Assembly: GCF_018860525.1 (NCBI RefSeq)
Contig: NZ_JAHKPM010000028.1
Location: forward strand, 1-36,398
Direction: 5' to 3'
Length of the DNA stretch: 36,398 nucleotides
Source: Vibrio hepatarius
Lineage (GTDB): Bacteria; Pseudomonadota; Gammaproteobacteria; Enterobacterales; Vibrionaceae
Part shown: positions 9,088 through 17,059 of the stretch, in pieces
Numbering within the stretch: the stretch's first letter is position 1
Layout of the letters: every line of letters starts with the position of its first letter
The notes under the pieces: model-generated
What the model was told of the DNA's origin: nothing
The model's database searches: none
What the model saw: the letters and a program-made list of their open reading frames with translations, nothing else
Made by a program: the position numbers and the translations under genes

Positions 9088-9648
9088 ATGTTTGTAGTAC
9101 AAGTTGAGCAGGGTCTAGAGCTGGCATTAGTTGAAACGAATTTTGCTGCTTGCTACCTGGATATTGTTTCGAAGCAGAGAGAGTATTTAAGCCAATGGTT
9201 ATCTTGGCCTATCCATGCCCAAAACGAATCGTTTTTCCTAAACTTTATCAAGCGTTCCCTACATGATTATGCTGATGGCAAGTCTCTAGTATGTGCCATG
9301 TTTTATCAAGGTAAGCTGGTCGGTAATATCAGCTTTAATTCCATAGACAAAGATCTTGCTAGGGTAGAGATAGGTTATTGGCTAAGCCAAGACTATCAGG
9401 GAAAGGGCATTGTAACCAAATCAGTGTCTAGAATGATTGAGCTTGCGTTTCACAATTATGACATGCAAAAAATCCAAATCTCAGCGGCGACCGACAACCA
9501 GCCAAGCCGGAATGTTTGCTTACGACTCGGATTTACATTAGAAGGTGTTTTAACCAGAGCGGAAAATGTCAATGGTCGTATCCTTGATCATGCCGTGTAC
9601 GGGTTAAGTCGAGATGCTTGGAAAACGCGGCAAGGGGTAGCGAAATAG
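9088..9648 (+). CDS. GNAT N-acetyltransferase, RimJ/RimL type
   Basis: With the start at 9088 the protein is 186 residues and opens like RimL/RimJ family members (MFVVQVEQGLELALVE), followed by REYLSQWLSWP. The acetyl-CoA binding region is seen as RVEIGYWLSQDYQGKGIVTKSV (Q-G-K-G-I-V pyrophosphate loop), and NQPSRNVCLRLGFTLEGVL is the typical C-terminal part. These enzymes acetylate N-terminal amino groups of ribosomal proteins (RimL: L7/L12), or other amines in distant paralogues. The upstream ATG at 9016 would add 24 residues unlike the family. GAAGGA at 9077-9082 sits just before the ATG at 9088, which decides the start. Family sure; the precise substrate is not. Confidence 0.88.
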   Translation: MFVVQVEQGLELALVETNFAACYLDIVSKQREYLSQWLSWPIHAQNESFFLNFIKRSLHDYADGKSLVCAMFYQGKLVGNISFNSIDKDLARVEIGYWLSQDYQGKGIVTKSVSRMIELAFHNYDMQKIQISAATDNQPSRNVCLRLGFTLEGVLTRAENVNGRILDHAVYGLSRDAWKTRQGVAK

Positions 9649-9649
9649 A

Positions 9650-9673
9650 AAGGCCAGAGATCAATCTGGCCTT
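9650..9673. terminator. Bidirectional terminator between acetyltransferase and gor
   Basis: A 9-bp perfect stem AAGGCCAGA / TCTGGCCTT with loop GATCAA is followed by TTTCTATTTC on the minus strand and ATTTGGT on the plus strand. It lies between convergent genes, so it suits both, and best the minus-strand gor transcript. Confidence 0.75.
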
Positions 9674-9695
9674 ATTTGGTATCAATGAGATTGGG

Positions 9696-11051
9696 TTATC
9701 TCATGGTAACAAACTCTTCTGAGCCTGTTGGGTGGATGGCGACAACAGAATCAAAGTCTGCTTTGGTCGCGCCCATTTTCATAGCTACGCCAAAGCCTTG
9801 TATCATTTCATCAACCGTAAAGCCGATACCATGTAAACCAACGACTTTTTCATTGTCACCAGCACAAATGAGCTTCATCTTACATGGCTGACGATGCTTA
9901 GTGACGGCTGTGTACATGGCGGTAAAGCCAGATGTGTATACTTTAATGTTGTCTTTACCGTATTTTTGTTCCGCTTCTTGAGTTGTAAGGCCTATAGTAC
10001 CAATCGGTGGGTGGCTAAATACTACGGTAGGGACTAAATCATAATCCATCTTAGCGTTAGGCTTGTTATTAAATAGACGCTCTGAAAGCTGTCTGCCTGC
10101 CTTGACCGCAACAGGGGTAAGCTCTATGCCGCCTTCCATGATATCGCCGACGCAGTAGATACCCGCAACATTGGTTTGCTGATATTCATCTACCTTAATG
10201 TAACCGGCTTGATTGGTTTCAACTCCGGTAGTTGCAAGGTTAATTGCATCTGTGGCTGGGTGGCGGCCTATCGCCCAAATCAGAGTATCAACATTGTGTG
10301 TGTTGCCATTTTCTAGGTGTAATGTTAGGCTGCCATCGGCTTCTTTAACCACTTCTTTGGGCACAGAGTGAGTGTGTAAAGTTGGCCCTTCAGCTTGCAT
10401 GACCTCTACTAGCGTTTCTACGATCATGGGATCAAAGCTACGTAATGGGGACTCTTTACGGCAGAAAAGATGAGTTTCAGTGCCAAGAGCATGCAAGACA
10501 CCTGCAATCTCCACGGCAATATAACCAGCACCTATAACGGCAACACGTTTAGGTTGCTCATTTAGATCGAAGAAACCATTAGAGTCGATACCGTGCTCTG
10601 CTCCTGGGATGTTAGGAATAGTTGGGCGGCCGCCGACAGCAATAAGAATGTGATCGGCAGTGTAATGCTCACCATTAACTTCTACAGTTTTTTGGTCAAC
10701 AAACTTTGCAAACCCTTTGATGACTTGGATTTTGTTATTGCCCAGAACGCGATCGTAAGACTGATGGATTCGGCCAATATACGCTTGTCTGTTTTCAACT
10801 AATTTACTCCAGTTGAAACCTTTAACATTGACATCAAAGCCATAGTCTTCAGCGTAGAGGTTGATTGCTTCAGCGACTTGGGCGCCATGCCACATAACTT
10901 TTTTCGGCACACAGCCAACGTTGACGCATGTTCCGCCTAGATCTTGAGCCTCTATAAGTGCTACTTTTGCGCCATGCATTGCTGCTCGGTTTGCTGATGC
11001 GATGCCACCACTACCACCACCGATGCAGATATAATCAAAATGAGTCGCCAT
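9696..11051 (-). CDS. gor: Glutathione-disulfide reductase
   Basis: This is an NADPH- and FAD-dependent reductase that keeps glutathione reduced in the cytoplasm. At 451 residues it matches E. coli Gor. The FAD-binding GGGSGG lies at 11-16, the redox-active disulfide C42/C47 in [13 protein letters not shown], and the NADPH-binding [13 protein letters not shown] near 174. The dimer-interface catalytic pair H440 and E445 is in the C-terminal [12 protein letters not shown]. Position downstream of rlmJ on the same strand, with prlC divergent, reproduces the enterobacterial gor-rlmJ-prlC neighbourhood. The 175-bp gap to rlmJ contains a hairpin, so gor probably has its own promoter. No clear OxyR site was identified. 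Confidence 0.97.
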   Translation of the reverse strand: MATHFDYICIGGGSGGIASANRAAMHGAKVALIEAQDLGGTCVNVGCVPKKVMWHGAQVAEAINLYAEDYGFDVNVKGFNWSKLVENRQAYIGRIHQSYDRVLGNNKIQVIKGFAKFVDQKTVEVNGEHYTADHILIAVGGRPTIPNIPGAEHGIDSNGFFDLNEQPKRVAVIGAGYIAVEIAGVLHALGTETHLFCRKESPLRSFDPMIVETLVEVMQAEGPTLHTHSVPKEVVKEADGSLTLHLENGNTHNVDTLIWAIGRHPATDAINLATTGVETNQAGYIKVDEYQQTNVAGIYCVGDIMEGGIELTPVAVKAGRQLSERLFNNKPNAKMDYDLVPTVVFSHPPIGTIGLTTQEAEQKYGKDNIKVYTSGFTAMYTAVTKHRQPCKMKLICAGDNEKVVGLHGIGFTVDEMIQGFGVAMKMGATKADFDSVVAIHPTGSEEFVTMR

Positions 11052-11140
11052 TTATTTCTCCAATTATTGCGGGAGGGTTACTGAGTAAAGCTTATGCTTG
11101 CTGCATAGTGCCCGCATTTTTTCATTATCTATGATATGGA

Positions 11141-11168
11141 GGATAGATTGGATGAACTCAATCTATCC
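11141..11168. repeat. Perfect 10-bp inverted repeat between rlmJ and gor
   Basis: GGATAGATTG and CAATCTATCC are separated by 8 nt. The stem lies between two same-strand genes and is followed by a U-rich run only on the plus strand, so a simple intrinsic terminator for rlmJ is not certain. It may be a terminator, a processing site or an operator for gor. Confidence 0.5.
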
Positions 11169-11226
11169 AGTTTAAATTTTCTTCTGTCTTGAATGTTGAA
11201 GCTAGGCCAAGGCAACTTGATTAATA

Positions 11227-12066
11227 TTACTCAGGTACAATCCAATTTACTTTGAAGTGACCCGTTACCGGTGCAATGGATTCTTTAAGGAAGGGAAGAA
11301 TCGCCTGCATTTGACTTTCAAGTTTCCATGGCGGATTAATGACAATCATACCTGATGCTGTCATACCATGTTCGCTAGTATCCGCTGCTACGCCCAGTTC
11401 AATTTGGAGTATCTTACGAATCCCCAAGCCTTCAAGAGCATCTATCATATCCTCAATATCACAACGATTGACTACTGGATACCAGATAGCAAATATACCT
11501 GTTGCCCAGCGCTTGTGACTGTGATGAATTGCTTGTACTACGTCGCGATACTCTTTGGCTAACTCATAAGGTGGATCGATGAGTACTAGACCACGACGTT
11601 CTTTAGGGGGAAGGCTCGCTTTAAGACGCTTAAAACCGTCTTCTTTATAGATGCTGACTTGTCGGTCACGAGCAAACTCTTGTTCAAGAAGTGGGTAATC
11701 ACTTGGGTGAAGTTCACTTAATACCATGCGATCTTGTTGGCGAAGGTGTGTGCGTGCGACGCGTGGTGAGCCTGGGTAATAACGAAGATTTTGGTCGTTA
11801 TTAAGGACCTTGATTGCGTCGAGGTAGCCTTGCAGGTCTTCTGGTATATCGGTTTGCTGCCAAACTCGCGCAATACCATTCTTATATTCACCTGTTTTTT
11901 CCGCCCATTCGTGGGTTAAGTCGTAGCGCCCAACACCAGAATGGGTATCATGGTATACAAAGGGCTTATCTTTTTGCTTGAGGGCATTGAGAATTAGGCT
12001 TTGAACGATATGCTTTAGGACATCGGCATGATTGCCAGCGTGAAAACTGTGGCGATAACTTAGCAA
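11227..12066 (-). CDS. rlmJ: 23S rRNA (adenine2030-N6)-methyltransferase RlmJ
   Basis: RlmJ methylates N6 of A2030 in naked 23S rRNA, using S-adenosylmethionine. The 279-residue protein has the family N terminus MLSYRHSFHAGNHADVLKH, the SAM-binding THSGVGRYDL segment (41-50) and the amino-methyltransferase motif D164-P-P-Y167 in VLIDPPYELA. Its length agrees with E. coli RlmJ (YhiR). The gene is divergent from prlC with 163 bp between starts and precedes gor, as in enterics. An old proposal links YhiR to uptake of DNA as a nutrient, but the methyltransferase role is the established one. Confidence 0.96.
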   Translation of the reverse strand: MLSYRHSFHAGNHADVLKHIVQSLILNALKQKDKPFVYHDTHSGVGRYDLTHEWAEKTGEYKNGIARVWQQTDIPEDLQGYLDAIKVLNNDQNLRYYPGSPRVARTHLRQQDRMVLSELHPSDYPLLEQEFARDRQVSIYKEDGFKRLKASLPPKERRGLVLIDPPYELAKEYRDVVQAIHHSHKRWATGIFAIWYPVVNRCDIEDMIDALEGLGIRKILQIELGVAADTSEHGMTASGMIVINPPWKLESQMQAILPFLKESIAPVTGHFKVNWIVPE

Positions 12067-12229
12067 AATAACACTCTCTAATGGGTCAAGGTTCGGAATA
12101 TTTTAATCTTGCTAGTATACGTTACTATTGAAAATTGCTGAACCTACCTATATTTACTATTTTATACCCAGTCAGAACTCAATATGACAGAGCCGTCAGT
12201 CCGCTTTTGCCAATAAAAAAGGAATACTT

Positions 12230-14272
12230 ATGCCTAACCCTCTTCTCAGTTTTACTGATTTGCCACCTTTTTCCCAAATCAAGCCAGAGCATGTTAAACC
12301 CGCAGTTGAGCAAGCGATTATAGATTGCCGAGCAAAAATCGAGCAAGTTTTAGCAGGTAATAGTTCACCAAGTTGGGAGAATATTGTTGAACCGATTGAG
12401 GAAGCGGATGATCGCCTAAGCCGTATTTGGTCTCCTGTGAGTCATATGAATTCTGTAGTTAACAGCGATGAGTTACGCGAAGCTTATGAAAGTTGCCTGC
12501 CCCTTTTGTCCGAATACGGGACATGGGTCGGTCAGCACAAAGATTTATTTGATGCTTATAAAGCGATCAAGGCTAGTGCCGAATTTTCTGGGCTTACTCA
12601 AGCGCAGAAAAAAACTGTGGTAGATTCTTTGCGCGATTTTGAGTTATCAGGTATTGGGTTGCTTGCTGATGAGCAGCATCGCTATGGCGAGATAAGTAAG
12701 CGTATGTCTGAGCTAGGGTCTAAGTTTTCCAACAATGTGCTTGATGCGACTATGGGATGGACAAAGCACGTAGTGGACGAACAAGATCTAGCGGGTATGC
12801 CTGAGTCTGCCCTTGCTGCGGCTAAAGCGGCTGCACAAGCTAAAGATTTGGACGGTTATCTACTCACACTAGATATTCCTTCTTACCTACCAGTGATGAC
12901 CTATTGTGATAATCAGGCTTTGCGTAAAGAGTTGTATGAAGCCTATGCGACGCGCGCTTCAGATCGTGGTCCAAACGCAGGTGAATGGGACAATACAGAA
13001 GTTATCAATGAGCAGTTAAAATTACGCTATGAGATTGCGCGTATGTTGGGTTTTAATACTTTCAGTGAAAAATCTTTGGCGACAAAGATGGCGGAAAATC
13101 CTGCTCAGGTCTTGAGTTTTCTTAATGATCTTGCCAATAAAGCTAAGCCCCAAGGTGAGCGAGAAGTTGAAGAATTGCGCCAGTTTGCCAAAAGCGAATA
13201 CGGTGTAGAAGATTTTGAACTGTGGGATATTACTTATTACAGTGAAAAACAAAAGCAGCATTTGTTCCAGATTTCTGATGAGGAGCTACGTCCTTATTTT
13301 CCTGAGCATAGAGCGATCAGTGGTCTCTTTGAAGTCTTAAATCGTGTGTTTGGAATGAAAGTTATAGAACGCGAAGGCGTCGAAACTTGGCATGAGTCAG
13401 TACGTTTTTTCGACATATTTGATGCAAATGACAAACTGCGCGGCAGTTTTTATCTCGACTTATATGCACGCGAACATAAGCGGGGTGGAGCTTGGATGGA
13501 TGAGTGTCGTGTCCGTCGTATAAATTCACAGCAAGAATTACAATCCCCTGTTGCTTATTTGACTTGTAATTTCAGCCGTCCGGTGGGGGATAAACCTGCA
13601 TTATTTACTCACAACGAAGTCGTAACGCTCTTTCATGAATTTGGCCATGGAATTCACCATATGCTGACTCAGGTTGAAACAGGAGCGGTGTCAGGGATTA
13701 ATGGTGTGCCTTGGGATGCGGTCGAGCTCCCGAGTCAGTTTTTAGAAAACTGGTGTTGGGAGCAAGAGGCATTAGCATTTATCTCTGGTCATTATGAAAC
13801 AGGTGAGCCGTTACCTAAAGAGATGCTCGATAAGATGTTAGCAGCGAAAAACTTCCAATCAGCGATGTTTATTTTGCGTCAATTAGAGTTTGGTCTGTTT
13901 GACTTTACGCTTCATACCCAGTTTGATCCAGACGTCGGTCCTAAGGTTCTAGAAACATTGGCTGAGGTGAAAGCTAAGGTCGCTGTTTTACCGAGTTTGG
14001 AGTGGAATAGATTCTCGCACAGCTTTAGCCATATCTTTGCTGGTGGTTATAGTGCGGGGTATTATAGCTATCTATGGGCAGAAGTGCTTTCGTCAGATGC
14101 TTTCTCTCGCTTTGAAGAAGAGGGAATATTTAACACTGAAACTGGTCAGAGCTTCCTTAGTAATATTTTAGAGATGGGAGGTAGTGAGGAACCTATGGAG
14201 CTATTTAAGCGCTTTCGTGGCCGAGAGCCACAAATTGATGCCTTGCTCCGCCACTCAGGTATTGAAGCGTAG
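12230..14272 (+). CDS. prlC: Oligopeptidase A (M3 family)
   Basis: This cytoplasmic zinc metallopeptidase degrades signal-peptide fragments and other oligopeptides. It is 680 residues, the same length as E. coli OpdA/PrlC. The zinc site H469-E-F-G-H473 lies in TLFHEFGHGIHHML, with the downstream glutamate ligand in the SQFLENWCWE segment about 30 residues on, and the substrate-loop YSAGYYSYLWAEV near the C terminus. Most of the protein is helical with no signal peptide. It is followed by a strong terminator and divergent from rlmJ. In enterics prlC belongs to the heat-shock regulon; no heat-shock promoter was identified here with confidence. Confidence 0.97.
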   Translation: MPNPLLSFTDLPPFSQIKPEHVKPAVEQAIIDCRAKIEQVLAGNSSPSWENIVEPIEEADDRLSRIWSPVSHMNSVVNSDELREAYESCLPLLSEYGTWVGQHKDLFDAYKAIKASAEFSGLTQAQKKTVVDSLRDFELSGIGLLADEQHRYGEISKRMSELGSKFSNNVLDATMGWTKHVVDEQDLAGMPESALAAAKAAAQAKDLDGYLLTLDIPSYLPVMTYCDNQALRKELYEAYATRASDRGPNAGEWDNTEVINEQLKLRYEIARMLGFNTFSEKSLATKMAENPAQVLSFLNDLANKAKPQGEREVEELRQFAKSEYGVEDFELWDITYYSEKQKQHLFQISDEELRPYFPEHRAISGLFEVLNRVFGMKVIEREGVETWHESVRFFDIFDANDKLRGSFYLDLYAREHKRGGAWMDECRVRRINSQQELQSPVAYLTCNFSRPVGDKPALFTHNEVVTLFHEFGHGIHHMLTQVETGAVSGINGVPWDAVELPSQFLENWCWEQEALAFISGHYETGEPLPKEMLDKMLAAKNFQSAMFILRQLEFGLFDFTLHTQFDPDVGPKVLETLAEVKAKVAVLPSLEWNRFSHSFSHIFAGGYSAGYYSYLWAEVLSSDAFSRFEEEGIFNTETGQSFLSNILEMGGSEEPMELFKRFRGREPQIDALLRHSGIEA

Positions 14273-14287
14273 TTTTTAATTTGGCAA

Positions 14288-14320
14288 ACAATAACGCCCT
14301 CCAGTTGAGGGCGTTATTGT
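14288..14320. terminator. Bidirectional terminator between prlC and the DoxX gene
   Basis: A 14-bp perfect stem with arms ACAATAACGCCCTC and GAGGGCGTTATTGT and loop CAGTT is followed by TTTT on the plus strand. It separates convergent prlC and the bufferin-type operon, so it can end both transcripts. Confidence 0.85.
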
Positions 14321-14329
14321 TTTTAGCAC

Positions 14330-14785
14330 TTATTCCTGAAATTTGTTTTTGATCAGCTTGTCGGCAGAAATTGGGCCGGGGCCCCAAACCACCACCACTA
14401 ATATCATTAACCCCCACAGTTGATGATCATAGAAACCTTTTTCCCATAACAGTGGATAAGAGACGACCGCAATGACATTGAATACAAATAATATCGATGC
14501 CATTGGGCGAGTTAGTAAGCCTAAAGTGAGGAAGGTGGGTAGAATTAGCTCGGCGGCAGTTCCCATATAAGCGGCTAATTCCCATGGTAAAATGGGAACC
14601 TGATATTCGTATTCAAACAAATAAAGCGTGCTATCCCATGAAGCAATTTTTGTTAGACCAGAGTTGAAAAACACCCATGCTACCCATAGCCGGAAAAATA
14701 GAAGTAGGAGAGGAACAAACAGATACTGTGCTCTGGCGACTAGTGTATCGTAGTGCTTGATTATCTTGCTTATAGACTCGGGCAT
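14330..14785 (-). CDS. DoxX family membrane protein, last gene of bufferin-type operon
   Basis: This 151-residue polytopic inner-membrane protein has four hydrophobic segments (about 20-40, 67-88, 90-112 and 115-135) and the DoxX features LLLFFRLWVAWVFFNSGLTKI and PTFLTLGLLTRPMA. DoxX proteins are quinone- or redox-linked membrane components whose exact chemistry is poorly defined. Here it is the fourth gene after the DUF2282 peptide, MNIO enzyme and DUF2063 partner, 14 bp past the DUF2063 stop codon, which matches the usual make-up of bufferin loci. A role in electron supply or in handling the mature peptide is inference. Confidence 0.9.
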   Translation of the reverse strand: MPESISKIIKHYDTLVARAQYLFVPLLLLFFRLWVAWVFFNSGLTKIASWDSTLYLFEYEYQVPILPWELAAYMGTAAELILPTFLTLGLLTRPMASILFVFNVIAVVSYPLLWEKGFYDHQLWGLMILVVVVWGPGPISADKLIKNKFQE

Positions 14786-14799
14786 AGTCGTTATCCTTA

Positions 14800-15564
14800 C
14801 TAGTATGGTGCGAGCGTAAACCCGCTAATCAATTGGTTCTCAAGTAGTGCCTCTAGGTAGGCAAGATGTGTTTGTGGGATCCGCTCTAATGTGTGGCCTG
14901 TCCTCAGATATTCAACAAGTTCAAATGACGTTTTATCGAGTCCCATTGTCCAGCATTGGCCATCGTATTGACTAATTATGATTCCTTGCTCTGCCTGATT
15001 GATATTCAGTTGTGTAAAATTGTTAGCGCTAATGGCTAGGCGTAGTGAAAAAACAGCATATTGCGATTGAAACGTTAGGGCGCTTGGTGAAAGCTGAAAT
15101 CGGACATTAGCTTGTTGCTTTACAGTGAGATTTGCTAATTGTTCTATTGGTTGTGAGTGCTTGTCTGGGTCTGTTTGAGCCAAGGTTTGAGCAGAAGCAT
15201 CAACCTGCCACTCAAAACAAGCGACATCTTGGATATACGGCACTGCCTCTATAACCTTGGTGAATTTTGCTATGCTGGTTGAGAAATGTTCGCCATAGTG
15301 ACTCACGTCGCCTGAATTTAGTGGACACTCGAAAATATGATGACGAGCAAGTTGGGCGAAACATTCTTCTCCCACCAAAGCATGTACCATTGGATAGGTG
15401 GCTTGAAGTACATCACTTAAACCAATTATAAAGTTGTTGCGATAGATTTGGATATATTCATCAGCAGTGAACTTATCACTGCTGATATGGCATCTATCAC
15501 CAGATGTCTGATATTGAAGTGCTTGCGCAAAGCGGTGTTGTAATTCAGCAAGAGTTGGCGTCAT
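14800..15564 (-). CDS. bufC: DUF2063 protein, MNIO partner (BufC/HvfC-like)
   Basis: This 254-residue soluble protein of the DUF2063 family begins with the family pattern LAELQHRFAQALQYQ and has YIQIYRNNFIIGLSDVLQATYPMVHALVGEECF at about 32-64. In copper-peptide loci (Haemophilus HvfC, Caulobacter BufC) this partner binds the precursor and the MNIO enzyme to form the modification complex. The Pfam name 'putative DNA-binding' is from fold similarity and probably misleading in this setting. Its ATG overlaps the MNIO stop codon by 4 bp (15561-15564), which indicates translational coupling and a fixed stoichiometry with the enzyme. Confidence 0.9.
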   Translation of the reverse strand: MTPTLAELQHRFAQALQYQTSGDRCHISSDKFTADEYIQIYRNNFIIGLSDVLQATYPMVHALVGEECFAQLARHHIFECPLNSGDVSHYGEHFSTSIAKFTKVIEAVPYIQDVACFEWQVDASAQTLAQTDPDKHSQPIEQLANLTVKQQANVRFQLSPSALTFQSQYAVFSLRLAISANNFTQLNINQAEQGIIISQYDGQCWTMGLDKTSFELVEYLRTGHTLERIPQTHLAYLEALLENQLISGFTLAPY

Positions 15565-16421
15565 GAAGCTTTTCTCCCTGCTGGCGTGTCGTTCTGCATC
15601 AACCTATGACTGGCTTTTTGACACTCATTTAATAAGGTTTTGGGCTCGGGAATATCTAGATCCCACTCAATTAGGGTGTGACGTTGACCGTGAAGAGCCA
15701 GCCAGTGTTCAAAAAGTGCCCACACATCTTCACACACAGGTTGGCTATGGGTATCTATCCAAATTTCACCTTTTTCAAGTTGCTTAATAGTAAATCCAGC
15801 CAAGTGAATTTCATCGACTTTATCTGCTGGGATACCCTGAATGTATTCTTTGCTATCAAAACCATGGTTAAATGCTGAGACATGGATATTATTTAGGTCA
15901 AGTAAAAGCCGACACTCTGTGCGTTTTTGTACTTCAGCAAGAAACTCCCATTCGGCAATCGTGGAGTGGGAAAATTTGACATAGCTTGATGGATTTTCAA
16001 TAAGTAATGGCCGTTTAATATATTCTTGGACATCGAGTACATTGCGACAGAAAACATCCAGAGCTTCTTCAGTATAGGGTAGAGGAAGCAGGTCATTGAA
16101 GTAATGACCTCCATGTTGACTCCAGCTAAGATGATCGGAGACTAGAAAAGGCTGCGTTTCATCAATAAGCATTTTAAGCTGCTTGAGATGATGAGGGCTG
16201 ACAGAGTTTACACTGCCAAGAGATAATCCTATGCCATGGCAGCTAATCTGATAGCTATCCATAAGTGTACGTAAGTGATGCCTAGCAGGGGAGTGGGGCT
16301 TAAAGTAGTTTTCACTATGTATTTCCAGCCAAGATAAGGCCGGTTTGTTGGAAATAAAATAATCGATATGGGGGGAGCGTAATCCCACCCCCACTTTGTG
16401 ATGGTAGCAGTCTTTACTCAC
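15561..16421 (-). CDS. bufB: DUF692/MNIO iron-dependent RiPP-modifying enzyme (BufB/HvfB-like)
   Basis: This is a multinuclear non-haem iron-dependent oxidative enzyme of TIM-barrel fold, 286 residues, the usual length. Candidate metal ligands are in place: E33/H35 (WLEIHSENYF), H62 (CHGIGLSLGS), D96/H97 (SDHLSW), E142 (LIENPSSY), D175/N177/H180 (LLLDLNNIH), H206 (EIHLAG), D223/H225 (WIDTHS) and E252 (IEWD). Relatives convert cysteines of a DUF2282 or similar precursor into copper-binding heterocycles. The start is a GTG at 16421 with GGAAGGA just upstream; a tiny ATG-AGT-GAG-TAA reading frame overlaps it. It follows the precursor gene after a 70-bp gap with a stem-loop, and overlaps the partner gene by 4 bp. 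Confidence 0.93.
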   Translation of the reverse strand: MSKDCYHHKVGVGLRSPHIDYFISNKPALSWLEIHSENYFKPHSPARHHLRTLMDSYQISCHGIGLSLGSVNSVSPHHLKQLKMLIDETQPFLVSDHLSWSQHGGHYFNDLLPLPYTEEALDVFCRNVLDVQEYIKRPLLIENPSSYVKFSHSTIAEWEFLAEVQKRTECRLLLDLNNIHVSAFNHGFDSKEYIQGIPADKVDEIHLAGFTIKQLEKGEIWIDTHSQPVCEDVWALFEHWLALHGQRHTLIEWDLDIPEPKTLLNECQKASHRLMQNDTPAGRKAS

Positions 16422-16452
16422 TCATCCTTCCTTTGTGAGTGGATAAGGTTAA

Positions 16453-16483
16453 GGCGACTTGCCACTATTTACATTAAGTCGCC
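16453..16483 (-). promoter_or_regulatory. Intercistronic stem-loop between peptide and MNIO genes
   Basis: Arms GGCGACTT (16453-16460) and AAGTCGCC (16476-16483) form an 8-bp stem in the 70-bp gap between the DUF2282 peptide gene and the MNIO gene. It is not followed by a full U run. It may be a partial terminator or mRNA-stabilising hairpin giving more peptide than enzyme; that role is inferred from its position. Confidence 0.55.
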
Positions 16484-16491
16484 CCTGATGA

Positions 16492-16752
16492 TTAAGAGGA
16501 TTGAGTGCTACCACCCACTAGCCTATCACAGAGGCCTTTGGGGACCACGACAAAGGCATCTTTCTGGTTATCTTCTTTCGAGGTGCCTGCACACGAGCTA
16601 GATTTGGTTGCACAGTCGTTCTTCCCTGCTTTTGATATGCCATAGCACTTCTCTTTTTCTGCTGCAATAGCAGGGGTCGCTGTCAATGCAGTTGCACCTA
16701 AAGCAACAAGGCTGGTTACAGCAGCAGTGATGGCAAGATTTGATTTTTTCAT
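16492..16752 (-). CDS. bufA: DUF2282 exported small peptide, bufferin-type RiPP precursor
   Basis: The 86-residue protein has a clear Sec signal peptide (MKKSN, hydrophobic core about 7-25, cleavage after TPAIA-A near 31). The mature part has four cysteines, C36, C47, C54 and C75, in [25 protein letters not shown] and VPKGLCDRL, the pattern of DUF2282 proteins. In related systems the MNIO enzyme converts cysteines of the precursor into thiol-bearing oxazole or oxazolone-type rings before export, and the product buffers copper in the periplasm. Unusually for a RiPP, the signal peptide serves as leader. GAGG eight bases before the ATG gives a good ribosome binding site. It is first in the operon bufA-bufB-bufC-DoxX. 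Confidence 0.92.
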   Translation of the reverse strand: MKKSNLAITAAVTSLVALGATALTATPAIAAEKEKCYGISKAGKNDCATKSSSCAGTSKEDNQKDAFVVVPKGLCDRLVGGSTQSS

Positions 16753-17059
16753 AGTATTTTCCTCAGACTTTTCCTTTCTCAGTGAATACCTAAGTAACCC
16801 TGCCTAAATGTCCTTTAGTCGCAGGCAAAGATATATTTAGTAAGCCAATTCATAAGCTTGATCAATTTAAAGGATAGAAAAAACATCGTAAAACTTTCAA
16901 AAAAACGTCAAAAAAAACCATGATTAATATATTAATTTAGTAAAGCATTGTTTTTAATATTGTTATTTGCATTTGTTTTTGTGGTTAATATTCTAAACTC
17001 AATATGATGTTTGGGTTATAATCACTTTTCATGTATAGATAACCAGTGACTGAACTCTA
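16753..17059. promoter_or_regulatory. Divergent promoter region of bufA and uvrD
   Basis: This 307-bp AT-rich region carries both promoters. On the bufA side the dyad CCTGC-N(17)-GCAGG with internal TAAA/TTTA (16799-16825) lies about 47-73 bp before the bufA ATG and could be an operator or a leader hairpin. On the uvrD side TATAAT at 17017-17022 is a good -10 element with a poor -35 (TAAACT, 16994-16999), predicting a start near 17029. No LexA box CTG-N10-CAG was found for uvrD, although in enterics this gene is SOS-induced. Confidence 0.5.

Noticed and set aside
16900..17059. LexA (SOS) box before uvrD
   Set aside because: No CTG-N10-CAG with AT-rich core was seen, despite uvrD being SOS-regulated in enterics.
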